DNA from: Streptomyces sp. HUAS CB01
GTDB lineage: Bacteria; Actinomycetota; Actinomycetes; Streptomycetales; Streptomycetaceae
NCBI RefSeq assembly: GCF_030406905.1
Contig: NZ_CP129137.1
Location: 4,546,001 to 4,610,000 of the forward strand
DNA length: 64,000 nt
Reading direction: 5' to 3'
Made by a program: the position numbers and the translations under genes. A model generated the notes under the pieces. That model worked only from the letters and a program-made list of their open reading frames with translations, was not told the origin of the DNA and searched no databases. Of this stretch, positions 9,833 to 17,139 are shown in pieces. Position 1 is the first letter of the stretch; each line of letters starts with the position of its first letter.

Positions 9833-10744
9833 ATGGACTACCAGGCGATCCTCGAACGCATCGCGCAGGACGTCGCGCCGCTGGTCGGCAGCGGCACCCC
9901 GGCCGAGTACATCCCGGCCCTGGCCGCCGTCGACCCGCGGCACTTCGGCATGGCCATCGCCGACCTCGACGGCAGGGTCCACGGCGTCGGCGACTGGGAG
10001 CGGCCCTTCTCCACCCAGTCGGTGACCAAGGTCTTCGCCCTGGCCCTGGCGCTCTCCCTGGGCGGCGACAGCCTGTGGGAGCACGTGGGCCGGGAGCCCT
10101 CCGGCAATCCGTTCAACTCGCTGGTGCAGCTGGAGTACGAGAACGGGATCCCGCGCAATCCGTTCATCAACGCGGGGGCCCTCGTCGTCACCGACCGGCT
10201 GCTGACCCTGACCGGGGACGCGAGCAGCGAGGTGCTGGAGTTCCTGCGGCAGGAGAGCGGCAACCCGGAGCTCGCCTTCGACCCGGAGGTCGCCGGGTCC
10301 GAGTCCGCGCACGGTGACCGCAATGCCGCGCTGGCCCACTTCATGGCCTCGTACGGCAACATCGCCAATCCCGTCCCGGCGCTGCTCGACCACTACTTCT
10401 GGCAGTGCTCGATCGAGATGAACTGCGCCGACCTGGCCCGCGCGGCCCGGTTCCTGGCCCGTCACGGACTGCGCGCCGACGGCAGCCGGCTGCTGACCCG
10501 CAGCGAGGCCAAGCAGATCAACGCGGTGATGCTCACCTGCGGTACGTACGACGCGGCGGGTGAGTTCGCGTACCGGGTCGGGCTGCCGGGAAAGAGCGGC
10601 GTCGGCGGCGGGATCGTGGCGGTCGTGCCGGGGCGGTGCACGCTCTGCGTGTGGAGCCCGGGGCTCGACGGACAGGGCAACTCGGTGGCGGGCGTGGCGG
10701 CGCTGGACCGGTTCACGACGCTGACCGGGCTGTCGGTGTTCTGA
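9833..10744 (+). CDS. glsA: Glutaminase A
   Basis: A 303-residue beta-lactamase-fold glutaminase hydrolysing L-glutamine to glutamate and ammonia in the cytoplasm. Conserved features include the nucleophile motif QSVTK (Ser63, Lys66), the NPFINAGALV block, the YGNIANPV and DHYFWQCSIEMNCADLA segments, and PGKSGVGGGIVAV near 250. Its length is standard for GlsA. The ATG start is 21 bp after menG, so the two probably share a transcript, although no metabolic link to quinone synthesis is obvious. Its end is followed by a new promoter-like element for the next gene. Confidence 0.94.
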   Translation: MDYQAILERIAQDVAPLVGSGTPAEYIPALAAVDPRHFGMAIADLDGRVHGVGDWERPFSTQSVTKVFALALALSLGGDSLWEHVGREPSGNPFNSLVQLEYENGIPRNPFINAGALVVTDRLLTLTGDASSEVLEFLRQESGNPELAFDPEVAGSESAHGDRNAALAHFMASYGNIANPVPALLDHYFWQCSIEMNCADLARAARFLARHGLRADGSRLLTRSEAKQINAVMLTCGTYDAAGEFAYRVGLPGKSGVGGGIVAVVPGRCTLCVWSPGLDGQGNSVAGVAALDRFTTLTGLSVF

Positions 10745-10804
10745 CCGGACGGGGAGTGCGCGCACGGCGGTCGCGAGCGGCAACCGCAGTGTGGTGAAAG
10801 CGAG

Positions 10805-10833
10805 TTGACGGGAACCGGCGGGCGGGCAAGATG
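10805..10833 (+). promoter_or_regulatory. Candidate sigma-HrdB-type promoter of the zinc-ribbon gene
   Basis: TTGACG at 10805-10810 is a good -35. Sixteen to seventeen bases later CAAGAT/AAGATG (10827-10833) is a fair -10. A start near 10839 would give a leader of under 30 nt before the ATG at 10866. This is pattern-based only. Confidence 0.4.
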
Positions 10834-10865
10834 GGTCGTTCACACCGGACGCATCCGATTTCCCC

Positions 10866-11780
10866 ATGGAGCTCCCCTTGGCGTCGAACTGCCCGTACTG
10901 CGGCAACACCTCCCCGGCCGGGGCGCGCTTCTGCATGACGTGCGGCCGGGAGCGCCCGCAGCCTGCCGCGGCGGCCTCGTACAGCCCCACGTGGGTGGGC
11001 GCCGGCGCTCCGGCCCCGGCCGTGCCGCCCGCCGCCGGGCCGGGGCGCAGCCGCGCGCTCGTGTGGGGCGGGACCCTCGCGGCGGCTCTCGTGCTCGGCG
11101 CGGGCACCACCGCGGGCGTGATGCTGCTGAAGGACGACGGGGCCGGGCCGGGTCCGTCGGAACGGCCCACGGCGGCCGCCCCGGCCCAGCCGCCCCCGGC
11201 GGTCACGAGCCCCACGGGGGCGCCCCTCGCGAGCCCCGGGCCCGCCGGGACGCCCGCGCCCGCACCGTCCCCGCCGGGGGCGGCCCGCACCGTCGCGCCG
11301 GGCGGCGGCGACGCCGGGGTGCCCGAAGGCTTCAGGCGCGTGAACGACCCGGCCGGCTTCTCCTTCGCGATCCCGTCCGTCTGGTACCGCCAGAAGGAGG
11401 TGAACGGGCAGATCACCTACGCCGGTTCCACGGGGATGTCCCACATCCTCGTCGGCGTGGTGCGGTCCGCCCCGTACACCTCCCTGGAGAACCTCACCGC
11501 CATCGAGGCCAAGTCCCGTTCGAGGAACGCCGACTACCGGCGGCTGCGGCTGGAGGAGAACGCCTTCCACGGCCGCCCGGGGGCCGTCTGGGAGTACACC
11601 TACACGCACGCCGCGTCGGGCGAGACGATCCACGGCATCGACCAGTCGTACATCGCCGAGGACGGCACCGAGTACGCGATCTACTTCACGGAGCGCGACC
11701 TGTACTGGGCGGACACCGAGCACGTCTTCGAGACGGCCCTGTCCACCTGGACCGCGAACCGGGCGTTCGCTACAGGGTGA
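10866..11780 (+). CDS. Zinc-ribbon, single-pass membrane protein of unknown function
   Basis: A 304-residue protein with an N-terminal double-CxxC zinc ribbon (Cys9, Cys12, Cys23, Cys26), a Pro/Ala-rich linker and one membrane segment near 63-87 (LVWGGTLAAALVLGAG). A long Pro/Ala/Thr-rich spacer leads to an external domain beginning VPEGFRRVNDPAGFSFAIPS. That domain resembles uncharacterised secreted domains found beside actinobacterial kinases. The topology is therefore a cytoplasmic ribbon with an outside sensor-like domain. No ribosome site precedes the ATG at 10866; the in-frame TTG at 10878 has GGAG about 8 bp upstream and could be the true start, leaving both Cys pairs intact. The 3' end overlaps the convergent GNAT gene by 11 bp. 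Confidence 0.7.
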   Translation: MELPLASNCPYCGNTSPAGARFCMTCGRERPQPAAAASYSPTWVGAGAPAPAVPPAAGPGRSRALVWGGTLAAALVLGAGTTAGVMLLKDDGAGPGPSERPTAAAPAQPPPAVTSPTGAPLASPGPAGTPAPAPSPPGAARTVAPGGGDAGVPEGFRRVNDPAGFSFAIPSVWYRQKEVNGQITYAGSTGMSHILVGVVRSAPYTSLENLTAIEAKSRSRNADYRRLRLEENAFHGRPGAVWEYTYTHAASGETIHGIDQSYIAEDGTEYAIYFTERDLYWADTEHVFETALSTWTANRAFATG

Positions 11781-12282
11781 GCCGGAAGCAGAGCCCCTTG
11801 CGCTCGGAGCCCGGGACGGCGTACGTCTCCGCCAGTTCCATGCCCAGGCGCCGGGTCACCGCGATCGACCGCTCGTTGCGGGAGTCGACCATCGCGACCA
11901 CGGAGGGGACACCGGCCGCGCGGAGCCGGTCCAGGGTCGTGCGCGCGGCGGCGGTCGCGTAGCCGCGGCCCCAGTGGGGCCGCGCGAGACGCCAGCCGAT
12001 CTCGATCTCGCCGACCGGCCCGAACGACTCGTGCGGCCAGGGCTGCGCGCCCGTGAAGCCGAACACCCGGCCTGCCTCGTCGAGCAGCGTCCACAGGCAG
12101 AACCCCCGTTCCGCGTCGTGTCGCCGCTGCCGCGCGGTGAGCTCCTCGTACACCGACACCTCGGCCGACCTGCCCCCGTGGAACTCCATCACCTCGGGGT
12201 CGTCGAAGACGCGGTGCCAGGCGAACGCGTCCTCCTCGGTGGGCACACGGAGCTGTACGACGGGGAGAGACGCTGCGGTCAT
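11770..12282 (-). CDS. RimJ/RimL-type GNAT acetyltransferase
   Basis: A 170-residue GNAT of the RimJ/RimL-like subgroup. It opens with QLRVPTEEDAFAWHRVFDDP, has GEIEIGWRLARPHWGRGYAT (91-110) as the acetyl-CoA pyrophosphate loop, and SRNERSIAVTRRLGM (134-148) as the C-terminal signature. This subgroup acetylates protein N-termini or amines on small molecules; the substrate here is unknown. The ATG at 12282 fits the family N-terminus. The gene is convergent with the zinc-ribbon gene and divergent from menJ. Confidence 0.88.
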   Translation of the reverse strand: MTAASLPVVQLRVPTEEDAFAWHRVFDDPEVMEFHGGRSAEVSVYEELTARQRRHDAERGFCLWTLLDEAGRVFGFTGAQPWPHESFGPVGEIEIGWRLARPHWGRGYATAAARTTLDRLRAAGVPSVVAMVDSRNERSIAVTRRLGMELAETYAVPGSERKGLCFRLTL

Positions 12283-12381
12283 CGTGGGGGAGCCCTTCGG
12301 TCGCCGGTCGGTACGCCCCCATAGACTGCACATGACCTGTGCCGCACGGCACGCGAATTCGAGTCTTCGGGAGAACCCGCC

Positions 12382-13671
12382 GTGACCGAGACGACCCCCT
12401 CCGAGCACACCGCAGATGTGATCGTCGTCGGGGCAGGCCCGGCCGGTGCGACGACCGCCTACTACCTGGCCAAGTCCGGCCTGGACGTGCTCCTGCTGGA
12501 GAAGACGGCGTTCCCCCGTGAGAAGGTCTGCGGCGACGGGCTCACGCCCCGTGCCACCAAGCAGCTGGTCGCCATGGGCATCGACGTCTCCGAGGAGGCC
12601 GGCTGGCTGCGCAACAAGGGCCTGCGGATCATCGGCGGCGGTGTCCGGCTGCAGCTGGACTGGCCGGAGCTGGCCAGCTACCCGGACTACGGACTCGTCC
12701 GCAAGCGGGACGACTTCGACGAGCAACTGGCGCGACAGGCGCAGAAGGCCGGCGCGCGGCTGTACGAGCGCTGCAACGTCGGCGCGCCCGTCATCGACGA
12801 CCGGACGGGCCGGATCACCGGCGTCCACGCCAAGCTCGGCGAGGACAAGCGCGAGGTCACCTTCCACGCCCCGCTCGTCGTCGCGGCCGACGGCAACTCC
12901 TCCCGGATCTCCCTCGCCATGGGCCTGCACCGGCGCGAGGACCGTCCGATGGGTGTCGCGGTCCGCACGTACTTCACCAGCCCGCGGCACGACGACGACT
13001 ACCTGGAGTCCTGGCTGGAGCTGTGGGACCGCCGCGGCCCGGGGGAGGACCGGCTGCTGCCCGGCTACGGCTGGATCTTCGGCATGGGCGACGGCACCTC
13101 CAACGTCGGCCTCGGGGTCCTGAACACCTCGGCGTCCTTCAAGGAGCTCGACTGGCGCGAGGTCCTCAAGGCCTGGTGCGCCTCGATGCCGGAGGACTGG
13201 GGCTACGTGCCCGACAACATGACCGGCCCGATCCGCGGCGCCGCGCTCCCCATGGCCTTCAACCGGCAGCCGCACTACACCAGGGGCCTGCTGCTCGTCG
13301 GCGACGCGGGAGGTCTGGTCAACCCGTTCAACGGCGAGGGCATCGCCTACGCGATGGAGTCCGGGCAGATCGCCGCCGACGTCATCGTCCAGGCGCACGC
13401 CCGGGCCACGCCCGCCCAGCGGGAGCTGGCGCTGCACAACTACCCGAAGGTCCTGAAGGACACCTACGGCGGCTACTACACGCTCGGGCGCGCCTTCGTG
13501 AAGCTCATCGGCAACCCGAAGGTCATGAAGATCGCGACCCAGCGGGGCCTGACGCACCCGCTGCTGATGAAGTTCACGCTGAAGATGCTGGCCAACCTCA
13601 CCGACCCGTCCGGCGGCGACGCGATGGACCGGATCATCAACGGCCTCTCCAAGGTGGCCCCGAAGGCCTGA
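12382..13671 (+). CDS. menJ: Geranylgeranyl reductase family FAD protein, probable menaquinone reductase MenJ
   Basis: A 429-residue flavoprotein with an N-terminal Rossmann dinucleotide motif VVGAGPAGATTAYYLA (15-30), PREKVCGDGLTPRA (a GGR-family motif), VVAADGNSSRIS, and the FAD-ribityl motif GDAGGLVNPFNGEGIAYA near 307-324. Actinobacterial members reduce one isoprene double bond of the menaquinone tail. In this quinone-biosynthesis neighbourhood MenJ is the best guess; a geranylgeranyl-lipid or carotenoid reductase is the alternative. The GTG start at 12382 fits the conserved N-terminus. The gene ends before a strong bidirectional terminator. Confidence 0.82.
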   Translation: MTETTPSEHTADVIVVGAGPAGATTAYYLAKSGLDVLLLEKTAFPREKVCGDGLTPRATKQLVAMGIDVSEEAGWLRNKGLRIIGGGVRLQLDWPELASYPDYGLVRKRDDFDEQLARQAQKAGARLYERCNVGAPVIDDRTGRITGVHAKLGEDKREVTFHAPLVVAADGNSSRISLAMGLHRREDRPMGVAVRTYFTSPRHDDDYLESWLELWDRRGPGEDRLLPGYGWIFGMGDGTSNVGLGVLNTSASFKELDWREVLKAWCASMPEDWGYVPDNMTGPIRGAALPMAFNRQPHYTRGLLLVGDAGGLVNPFNGEGIAYAMESGQIAADVIVQAHARATPAQRELALHNYPKVLKDTYGGYYTLGRAFVKLIGNPKVMKIATQRGLTHPLLMKFTLKMLANLTDPSGGDAMDRIINGLSKVAPKA

Positions 13672-13786
13672 CACCCGTGCCGCGGAGGGCGGGCGCCGGG
13701 CCTCGGGGCCGGTGCCCGCCCTCCGGGTCGTCCACGGCAGGCCGCACTCCGAGGGGCGACGCGGGGCCGGTGGGAGGGACGCCGAA

Positions 13787-13822
13787 AAGGCCACCGCCCC
13801 CGCACGGGGGGACGGTGGCCTT
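13787..13822. terminator. Bidirectional terminator between menJ and the NlpC/P60 gene
   Basis: Arms AAGGCCACCG and CGGTGGCCTT are perfectly complementary, with an inner C5/G5 extension and one bulged A. Plus-strand RNA continues TTCTTC, and minus-strand RNA continues TTTTC. It lies between convergent stop codons at 13671 and 13900. Confidence 0.85.
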
Positions 13823-13899
13823 CTTCGACCGACTGCCCGGGGCGAACCGGGTGTTTCCGGAAAACCGCTACGAGTCCGGAGAACTGCTGTGAGATCCGC

Positions 13900-14697
13900 T
13901 CAGAGGACGCGAACGGCGCCGCTCGCCGGGTAGCCCGACAGCTCCTGGATCACGACACCCTTGCTCGGGTTGGCGGCGTCGAGGTACTTGCCGTCGCCGA
14001 TGTAGACACCGGTGTGGTACGCGGATCCGGCGCCGCCCCAGTAGAGGATGTCGCCGACCTGGAGGTTGTCCAGGGACACCTGGGTGCCGGCCAGCGACTG
14101 GTCCTGGGAGACGCGCGGCAGGTCGATGCCGACCTGGCGGAAGGCGGCCTGGACCAGGCTGGAGCAGTCCCACGAGTTGGGGCCGGTGGCGCCCATGACG
14201 TAGGCGTCGCCGAGCTGGGCCTTGAGGAAGGCGACGACGGTCGCGGCGGAGCCGGACGCGTTGGAGACGCTCTGCGAGGCGCCGGAGAGGGTCGTGCGCT
14301 CGGAGGAACGGGAGGAGCGCTCCTCGACTGCGGCGCGGGCGGCCTCCTCGGCCTTCCGCTCGGCCTCCGCCTTGCGCTCGGCCTCGGCCTTGGCCTTCTT
14401 GGCGGCCTTCGCGGCCTTGGCCGCGGCGGCGTTCTCCTGGGTCTGCAGATCGAGGTCCAGGGCCGCCTGCTGGGTCGCCTCGGCGGAGAGGGCGACCGCG
14501 CCGGCGAGCTCCGGGGTGTCGAAGGTGAGCGCGGGCATCTCGATGGTCTCGGTCACCGGCTCGGCGTTCGCCGGCCCGGCGCTTCCGGCCACCGCGATGG
14601 TGCTGAGGACGCCACCGGCAACTCCGGCACGCAGCGCGAGCTTCGAGGAGCTGCGTCGGGGCTTCCGGTGGCTACGTATGTGAGCGGTGTGGGACAT
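13900..14697 (-). CDS. Secreted NlpC/P60 peptidoglycan hydrolase
   Basis: A 265-residue exported protein. Residues 1 to about 40 form a Tat/Sec-like signal with twin Arg (RKPRRSSSKLALRAGVAGG) ending near ANA. An Ala/Lys/Glu-rich coiled coil (about 85-125) follows, then an NlpC/P60 domain with the nucleophile in WDCSSLVQAAF (Cys about 177) and the catalytic His in YHTGVYIGDG (about 226). Such enzymes cut D-gamma-Glu to diaminopimelate bonds in peptidoglycan stems. The ATG at 14697 starts the signal peptide; upstream in-frame codons have no signal features. It is divergent from nuoA with a 693-bp spacer. Streptomyces has many paralogues. Confidence 0.9.
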   Translation of the reverse strand: MSHTAHIRSHRKPRRSSSKLALRAGVAGGVLSTIAVAGSAGPANAEPVTETIEMPALTFDTPELAGAVALSAEATQQAALDLDLQTQENAAAAKAAKAAKKAKAEAERKAEAERKAEEAARAAVEERSSRSSERTTLSGASQSVSNASGSAATVVAFLKAQLGDAYVMGATGPNSWDCSSLVQAAFRQVGIDLPRVSQDQSLAGTQVSLDNLQVGDILYWGGAGSAYHTGVYIGDGKYLDAANPSKGVVIQELSGYPASGAVRVL

Positions 14698-14829
14698 GGG
14701 TACAACCGCTATCAGGGCTCCACGGTTCCCTTCAAGAAACGTGGTTTCCACCACAGTTGCCGCCGCGGGCTCCCGAATCCGCCTGCGTGCCACCTTTATT
14801 GACGCCGTAACGGGCAAAACGGGCAGGCG

Positions 14830-14847
14830 TGATCAGGGCTGTGATCA
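14830..14847. promoter_or_regulatory. TGATCA-N6-TGATCA dyad upstream of the NlpC/P60 gene
   Basis: A perfect 18-bp inverted repeat (TGATCA GGGCTG TGATCA), about 135 bp before the hydrolase ATG. The symmetry and size suit a dimeric regulator, but no cognate protein is evident. Confidence 0.35.
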
Positions 14848-15213
14848 TGGGCTTTCGTAAAAAGGTCCGGATTGCCCGTCGCTTACCACCCCTTCACACC
14901 GATGGCCAAGCCCCCGGTTTCCGGGCCGGGGCCCGAGTGGCGCAGGTCACAGAAGGGTCACCGCCGGCGACCCCTCGGAGTGCTCGTGAACGTGCGCACG
15001 CGTCCACTTCCGTCCGGCCCGCCCCTCGCGTGAGTGACGGCCGGCTTCTATCACCCGGTCCGGTCCATCGCCAATTTGCCTGGACGCCGTCGCCCCTGCT
15101 AGTGAACCGAGCCTCTGACCAGCGGTAACGACGGAAATGGTCACCTTTTGTAGTTGCTCGTGCGCTTCCCGTATGAAGATCACCGCTCATCCGACTTCAT
15201 GATCCTTCGTCAG

Positions 15214-15260
15214 GTGGTGGAGATCACAAAGTCGTTGCCGTACCCCGTGTCGCAGATCAC
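15214..15260 (+). promoter_or_regulatory. Two CRP/FNR-like palindromes upstream of nuoA
   Basis: Two GTG-N8-CAC elements sit at 15214-15227 and 15247-15260. Both share the right half GATCACA, which matches the CRP half-site. Their centres are 33 bp apart, about three helical turns, so both would face the same side of the DNA. They lie just upstream of the -10-like TAGGAT. Streptomycetes have a Crp that recognises GTG/CAC palindromes; binding here is inferred. Confidence 0.45.
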
Positions 15261-15273
15261 AGACCGGCGGGCA

Positions 15274-15279
15274 TAGGAT
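15274..15279 (+). promoter_or_regulatory. Candidate nuoA -10 element (TAGGAT)
   Basis: TAGGAT matches the streptomycete -10 pattern and would place a start near 15286, about 105 nt before the nuoA GTG. No -35 hexamer is visible at normal spacing, and one CRP-like palindrome occupies that position, so the promoter may be activator-dependent. Confidence 0.45.
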
Positions 15280-15295
15280 GCGGAGCAGTCGGGCT

Positions 15296-15311
15296 TGTGA
15301 ACTGCCTCACA
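15296..15311. promoter_or_regulatory. Rex-type operator of the nuo operon
   Basis: The 16-mer TGTGAACTGCCTCACA has perfect outer half-sites TGTGA/TCACA and matches 12 of 16 positions of the known Rex operator TGTGAACGCGTTCACA, including the TGTGAAC half. In S. coelicolor, Rex senses the NADH/NAD ratio and represses respiratory genes including the nuo operon. The site falls about 10-25 bp past the predicted start, a position suited to repression by roadblock. The outer halves would also suit a CRP/FNR protein. Confidence 0.7.
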
Positions 15312-15390
15312 TGAGCATGATCTTCGCGGGGCGGCGAGGCGAGTCCCGGTGCGGTCCAACGGTCAAGGACGACTGGAAGGAGCGAGGAGC

Positions 15391-15750
15391 GTGAATGCCT
15401 ACGCGCCCATCCTCGTGCTCGGCGCCCTAGGGGCAGGCTTTGCGATCTTCTCCGTGGTCATGGCCACGCTCGTCGGCCCGAAGCGGTACAACCGCGCGAA
15501 GCTCGAGGCCTACGAGTGCGGTATCGAGCCGACGCCGACACCGGCCGGAGGGGGCCGCTTCCCGATCAAGTACTACCTGACGGCGATGCTCTTCATCATC
15601 TTCGATATCGAGATCGTCTTCCTCTATCCATGGGCCGTCACCTTCGACGCCCTGGGGATCTTCGGGCTCGTGGAGATGCTGCTCTTCGTGCTCACCGTGT
15701 TCGTCGCCTACGCCTACGTCTGGCGGCGCGGCGGCCTGGAATGGGACTGA
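15391..15750 (+). CDS. nuoA: NADH-quinone oxidoreductase subunit A
   Basis: A 119-residue membrane subunit of complex I, lying beside NuoH/NuoJ at the hinge between arms. Three membrane helices are evident: the N-terminal APILVLGALGAGFAIFSVVM, a middle YLTAMLFIIFDIEIVFLYPW and a C-terminal MLLFVLTVFVAYAYVW. The conserved loop KLEAYECGIEP and the acidic pair in FDIEIVF are present. The GTG at 15391 follows GGAAGGAGCGAGGAG. It is the first gene of the 14-gene operon, and the Rex-type operator lies about 80 bp upstream. Confidence 0.97.
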   Translation: MNAYAPILVLGALGAGFAIFSVVMATLVGPKRYNRAKLEAYECGIEPTPTPAGGGRFPIKYYLTAMLFIIFDIEIVFLYPWAVTFDALGIFGLVEMLLFVLTVFVAYAYVWRRGGLEWD

Positions 15751-15764
15751 GGGGCTGAGGAGCA

Positions 15765-16319
15765 ATGGGACTCGAAGAGAAGCTGCCGAGCGGTTTCCTG
15801 CTGACCACCGTCGAGCAGGCCGCGGGCTGGGTGCGCAAGGCGTCCGTCTTCCCCGCGACCTTCGGCCTCGCCTGCTGTGCCATCGAGATGATGACGACCG
15901 GCGCCGGCCGCTACGACCTGGCCCGCTTCGGTATGGAGGTCTTCCGCGGCTCGCCCCGGCAGGCCGACCTGATGATCGTCGCCGGGCGGGTGAGCCAGAA
16001 GATGGCGCCCGTCCTGCGGCAGGTCTACGACCAGATGCCCAATCCCAAGTGGGTGATTTCCATGGGGGTTTGCGCATCTTCGGGCGGTATGTTCAACAAT
16101 TACGCGATTGTGCAGGGTGTTGACCACATTGTTCCCGTTGACATCTATCTGCCCGGCTGTCCCCCTCGGCCGGAGATGCTGATGGACGCCATCCTCAAGC
16201 TCCACCAGAAGATCCAGCACTCCAAGCTCGGGGTGAACGCGGAGGAAGCGGCCCGCGAGGCGGAGGAAGCGGCACTCAAGGCGCTCCCGACCATCGAGAT
16301 GAAGGGGCTGCTCCGGTGA
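15765..16319 (+). CDS. nuoB: NADH-quinone oxidoreductase subunit B
   Basis: A 184-residue peripheral subunit holding iron-sulfur cluster N2, the electron donor to quinone. All four ligand cysteines are in place: the tandem pair in [10 protein letters not shown], one in [12 protein letters not shown] and one in [10 protein letters not shown]. The C-terminal [12 protein letters not shown] tail is charged and probably helical. The ATG at 15765 lies 15 bp after nuoA with GAGGAG upstream. Codons from 16041 to about 16149, around the third Cys, use many A/T-ending codons unlike the rest of the operon. Confidence 0.97.
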   Translation: MGLEEKLPSGFLLTTVEQAAGWVRKASVFPATFGLACCAIEMMTTGAGRYDLARFGMEVFRGSPRQADLMIVAGRVSQKMAPVLRQVYDQMPNPKWVISMGVCASSGGMFNNYAIVQGVDHIVPVDIYLPGCPPRPEMLMDAILKLHQKIQHSKLGVNAEEAAREAEEAALKALPTIEMKGLLR

Positions 16320-16414
16320 GCGACGCGCGCACGGCCGCCGGGCCGCAGACGACGACGGAACCCGCACCCCTGCGCCGTGCGGGCGGAGAAGCGATCAAGG
16401 GGGTGTTCCGGTGA
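16316..16414 (+). CDS. Possible 32-codon coupling ORF between nuoB and nuoC
   Basis: The 92-bp nuoB-nuoC gap is spanned by GTG at 16316, overlapping the nuoB stop as GTGA, and TGA at 16412-16414, overlapping the nuoC GTG in the same 4-nt fashion. The predicted peptide starts [20 protein letters not shown] and ends EAIKGVFR. It has no recognisable domain. It could be a real small protein, a translational bridge or chance. If ribosomes use it, it would keep nuoC coupled to nuoB as at most other junctions of the operon. Confidence 0.35.
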   Translation: MSDARTAAGPQTTTEPAPLRRAGGEAIKGVFR

Positions 16415-17139
16415 CCGACCAGCCGAACCCGGAGAAGGAGCTCTCCGAGCAGAACCTGCCGGGGCAGCGCGGTGAGCACGGTGAGGAGATCCGCGTCCAG
16501 CGCGGGATGTTCGGCGCCAACGACGGCGGCGACACCTCCGGCTACGGCGGACTCGTCCGCTCCGTACGGCTGCCCGGAGCCGCCACCCGCCCCTACGGCG
16601 GCTGGTTCGACGAGGTCGCCGACGAACTCGAGGGCGCCCTGGAGGAGCAGGACCTCCTCCCGGAGAACGCGATCGAGAAGACCGTCGTCGACCGAGACGA
16701 GCTCACCTTCCACATCGCCCGCGAGCACCTCCTCCGCGTCGCCAGGACGCTGCGCGACGACCCGGCGCTCCGCTTCGAGCTGTGCACGGGGGTGAGCGGC
16801 GTCCACTACCCCGGGGACAAGGGGCGCGAGCTGCACGCCGTCTACCACCTGCGCTCGCTCACCCACGGCCGGCTGATCCGCCTCGAGGTCAGCGCCCCGG
16901 ACGCGGACCCCCACATCCCCTCGCTCGTCGAGGTCTATCCGACCAACGACTGGCACGAGCGCGAGACCTACGACTTCTTCGGTCTGGTCTTCGACGGCCA
17001 CCCCGCCCTCACCCGGATCATGATGCCGGACGACTGGCAGGGCTTCCCGCAGCGCAAGGACTACCCCCTCGGCGGCATCCCCGTCGAGTACAAGGGCGCC
17101 CAGATCCCGGCTCCGGACCAGCGGAGGTCGTACTCGTGA
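16411..17139 (+). CDS. nuoC: NADH-quinone oxidoreductase subunit C
   Basis: A 242-residue 30-kDa-type subunit of the peripheral arm that supports NuoB and NuoD and carries no cofactor. The complex I 30-kDa signature is visible: [20 protein letters not shown] near 170-189, followed by [18 protein letters not shown]. The first 50-60 residues ([20 protein letters not shown]) are an acidic, likely flexible extension. The start is GTG at 16411; the stop overlaps the nuoD start by 4 nt. Confidence 0.96.
   Translation: MTDQPNPEKELSEQNLPGQRGEHGEEIRVQRGMFGANDGGDTSGYGGLVRSVRLPGAATRPYGGWFDEVADELEGALEEQDLLPENAIEKTVVDRDELTFHIAREHLLRVARTLRDDPALRFELCTGVSGVHYPGDKGRELHAVYHLRSLTHGRLIRLEVSAPDADPHIPSLVEVYPTNDWHERETYDFFGLVFDGHPALTRIMMPDDWQGFPQRKDYPLGGIPVEYKGAQIPAPDQRRSYS

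Larger units (their letters stand above)
14698..15390. other. 693-bp divergent intergenic region between NlpC/P60 and nuoA
   Basis: No coding sequence is supported here. The left part, toward the hydrolase gene, is comparatively AT-rich around 14700-14880 and holds the dyad at 14830-14847. The right part holds the nuoA control elements: two CRP-like palindromes, a -10-like TAGGAT and a Rex-type operator. The signature core of the ydaO (c-di-AMP) riboswitch was looked for on the hydrolase side because it often precedes such genes, and was not found. Confidence 0.7.

Noticed and set aside
8932..10317. Plus-strand 461-codon frame overlapping menG and glsA
   Set aside because: It is out of frame with two well-identified enzymes and has Arg/Pro/Ala-rich content without homology.
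14698..15390. c-di-AMP (ydaO-type) riboswitch upstream of the NlpC/P60 gene
   Set aside because: The conserved core words of this riboswitch were not found on the minus strand, although the gene type is a common target.
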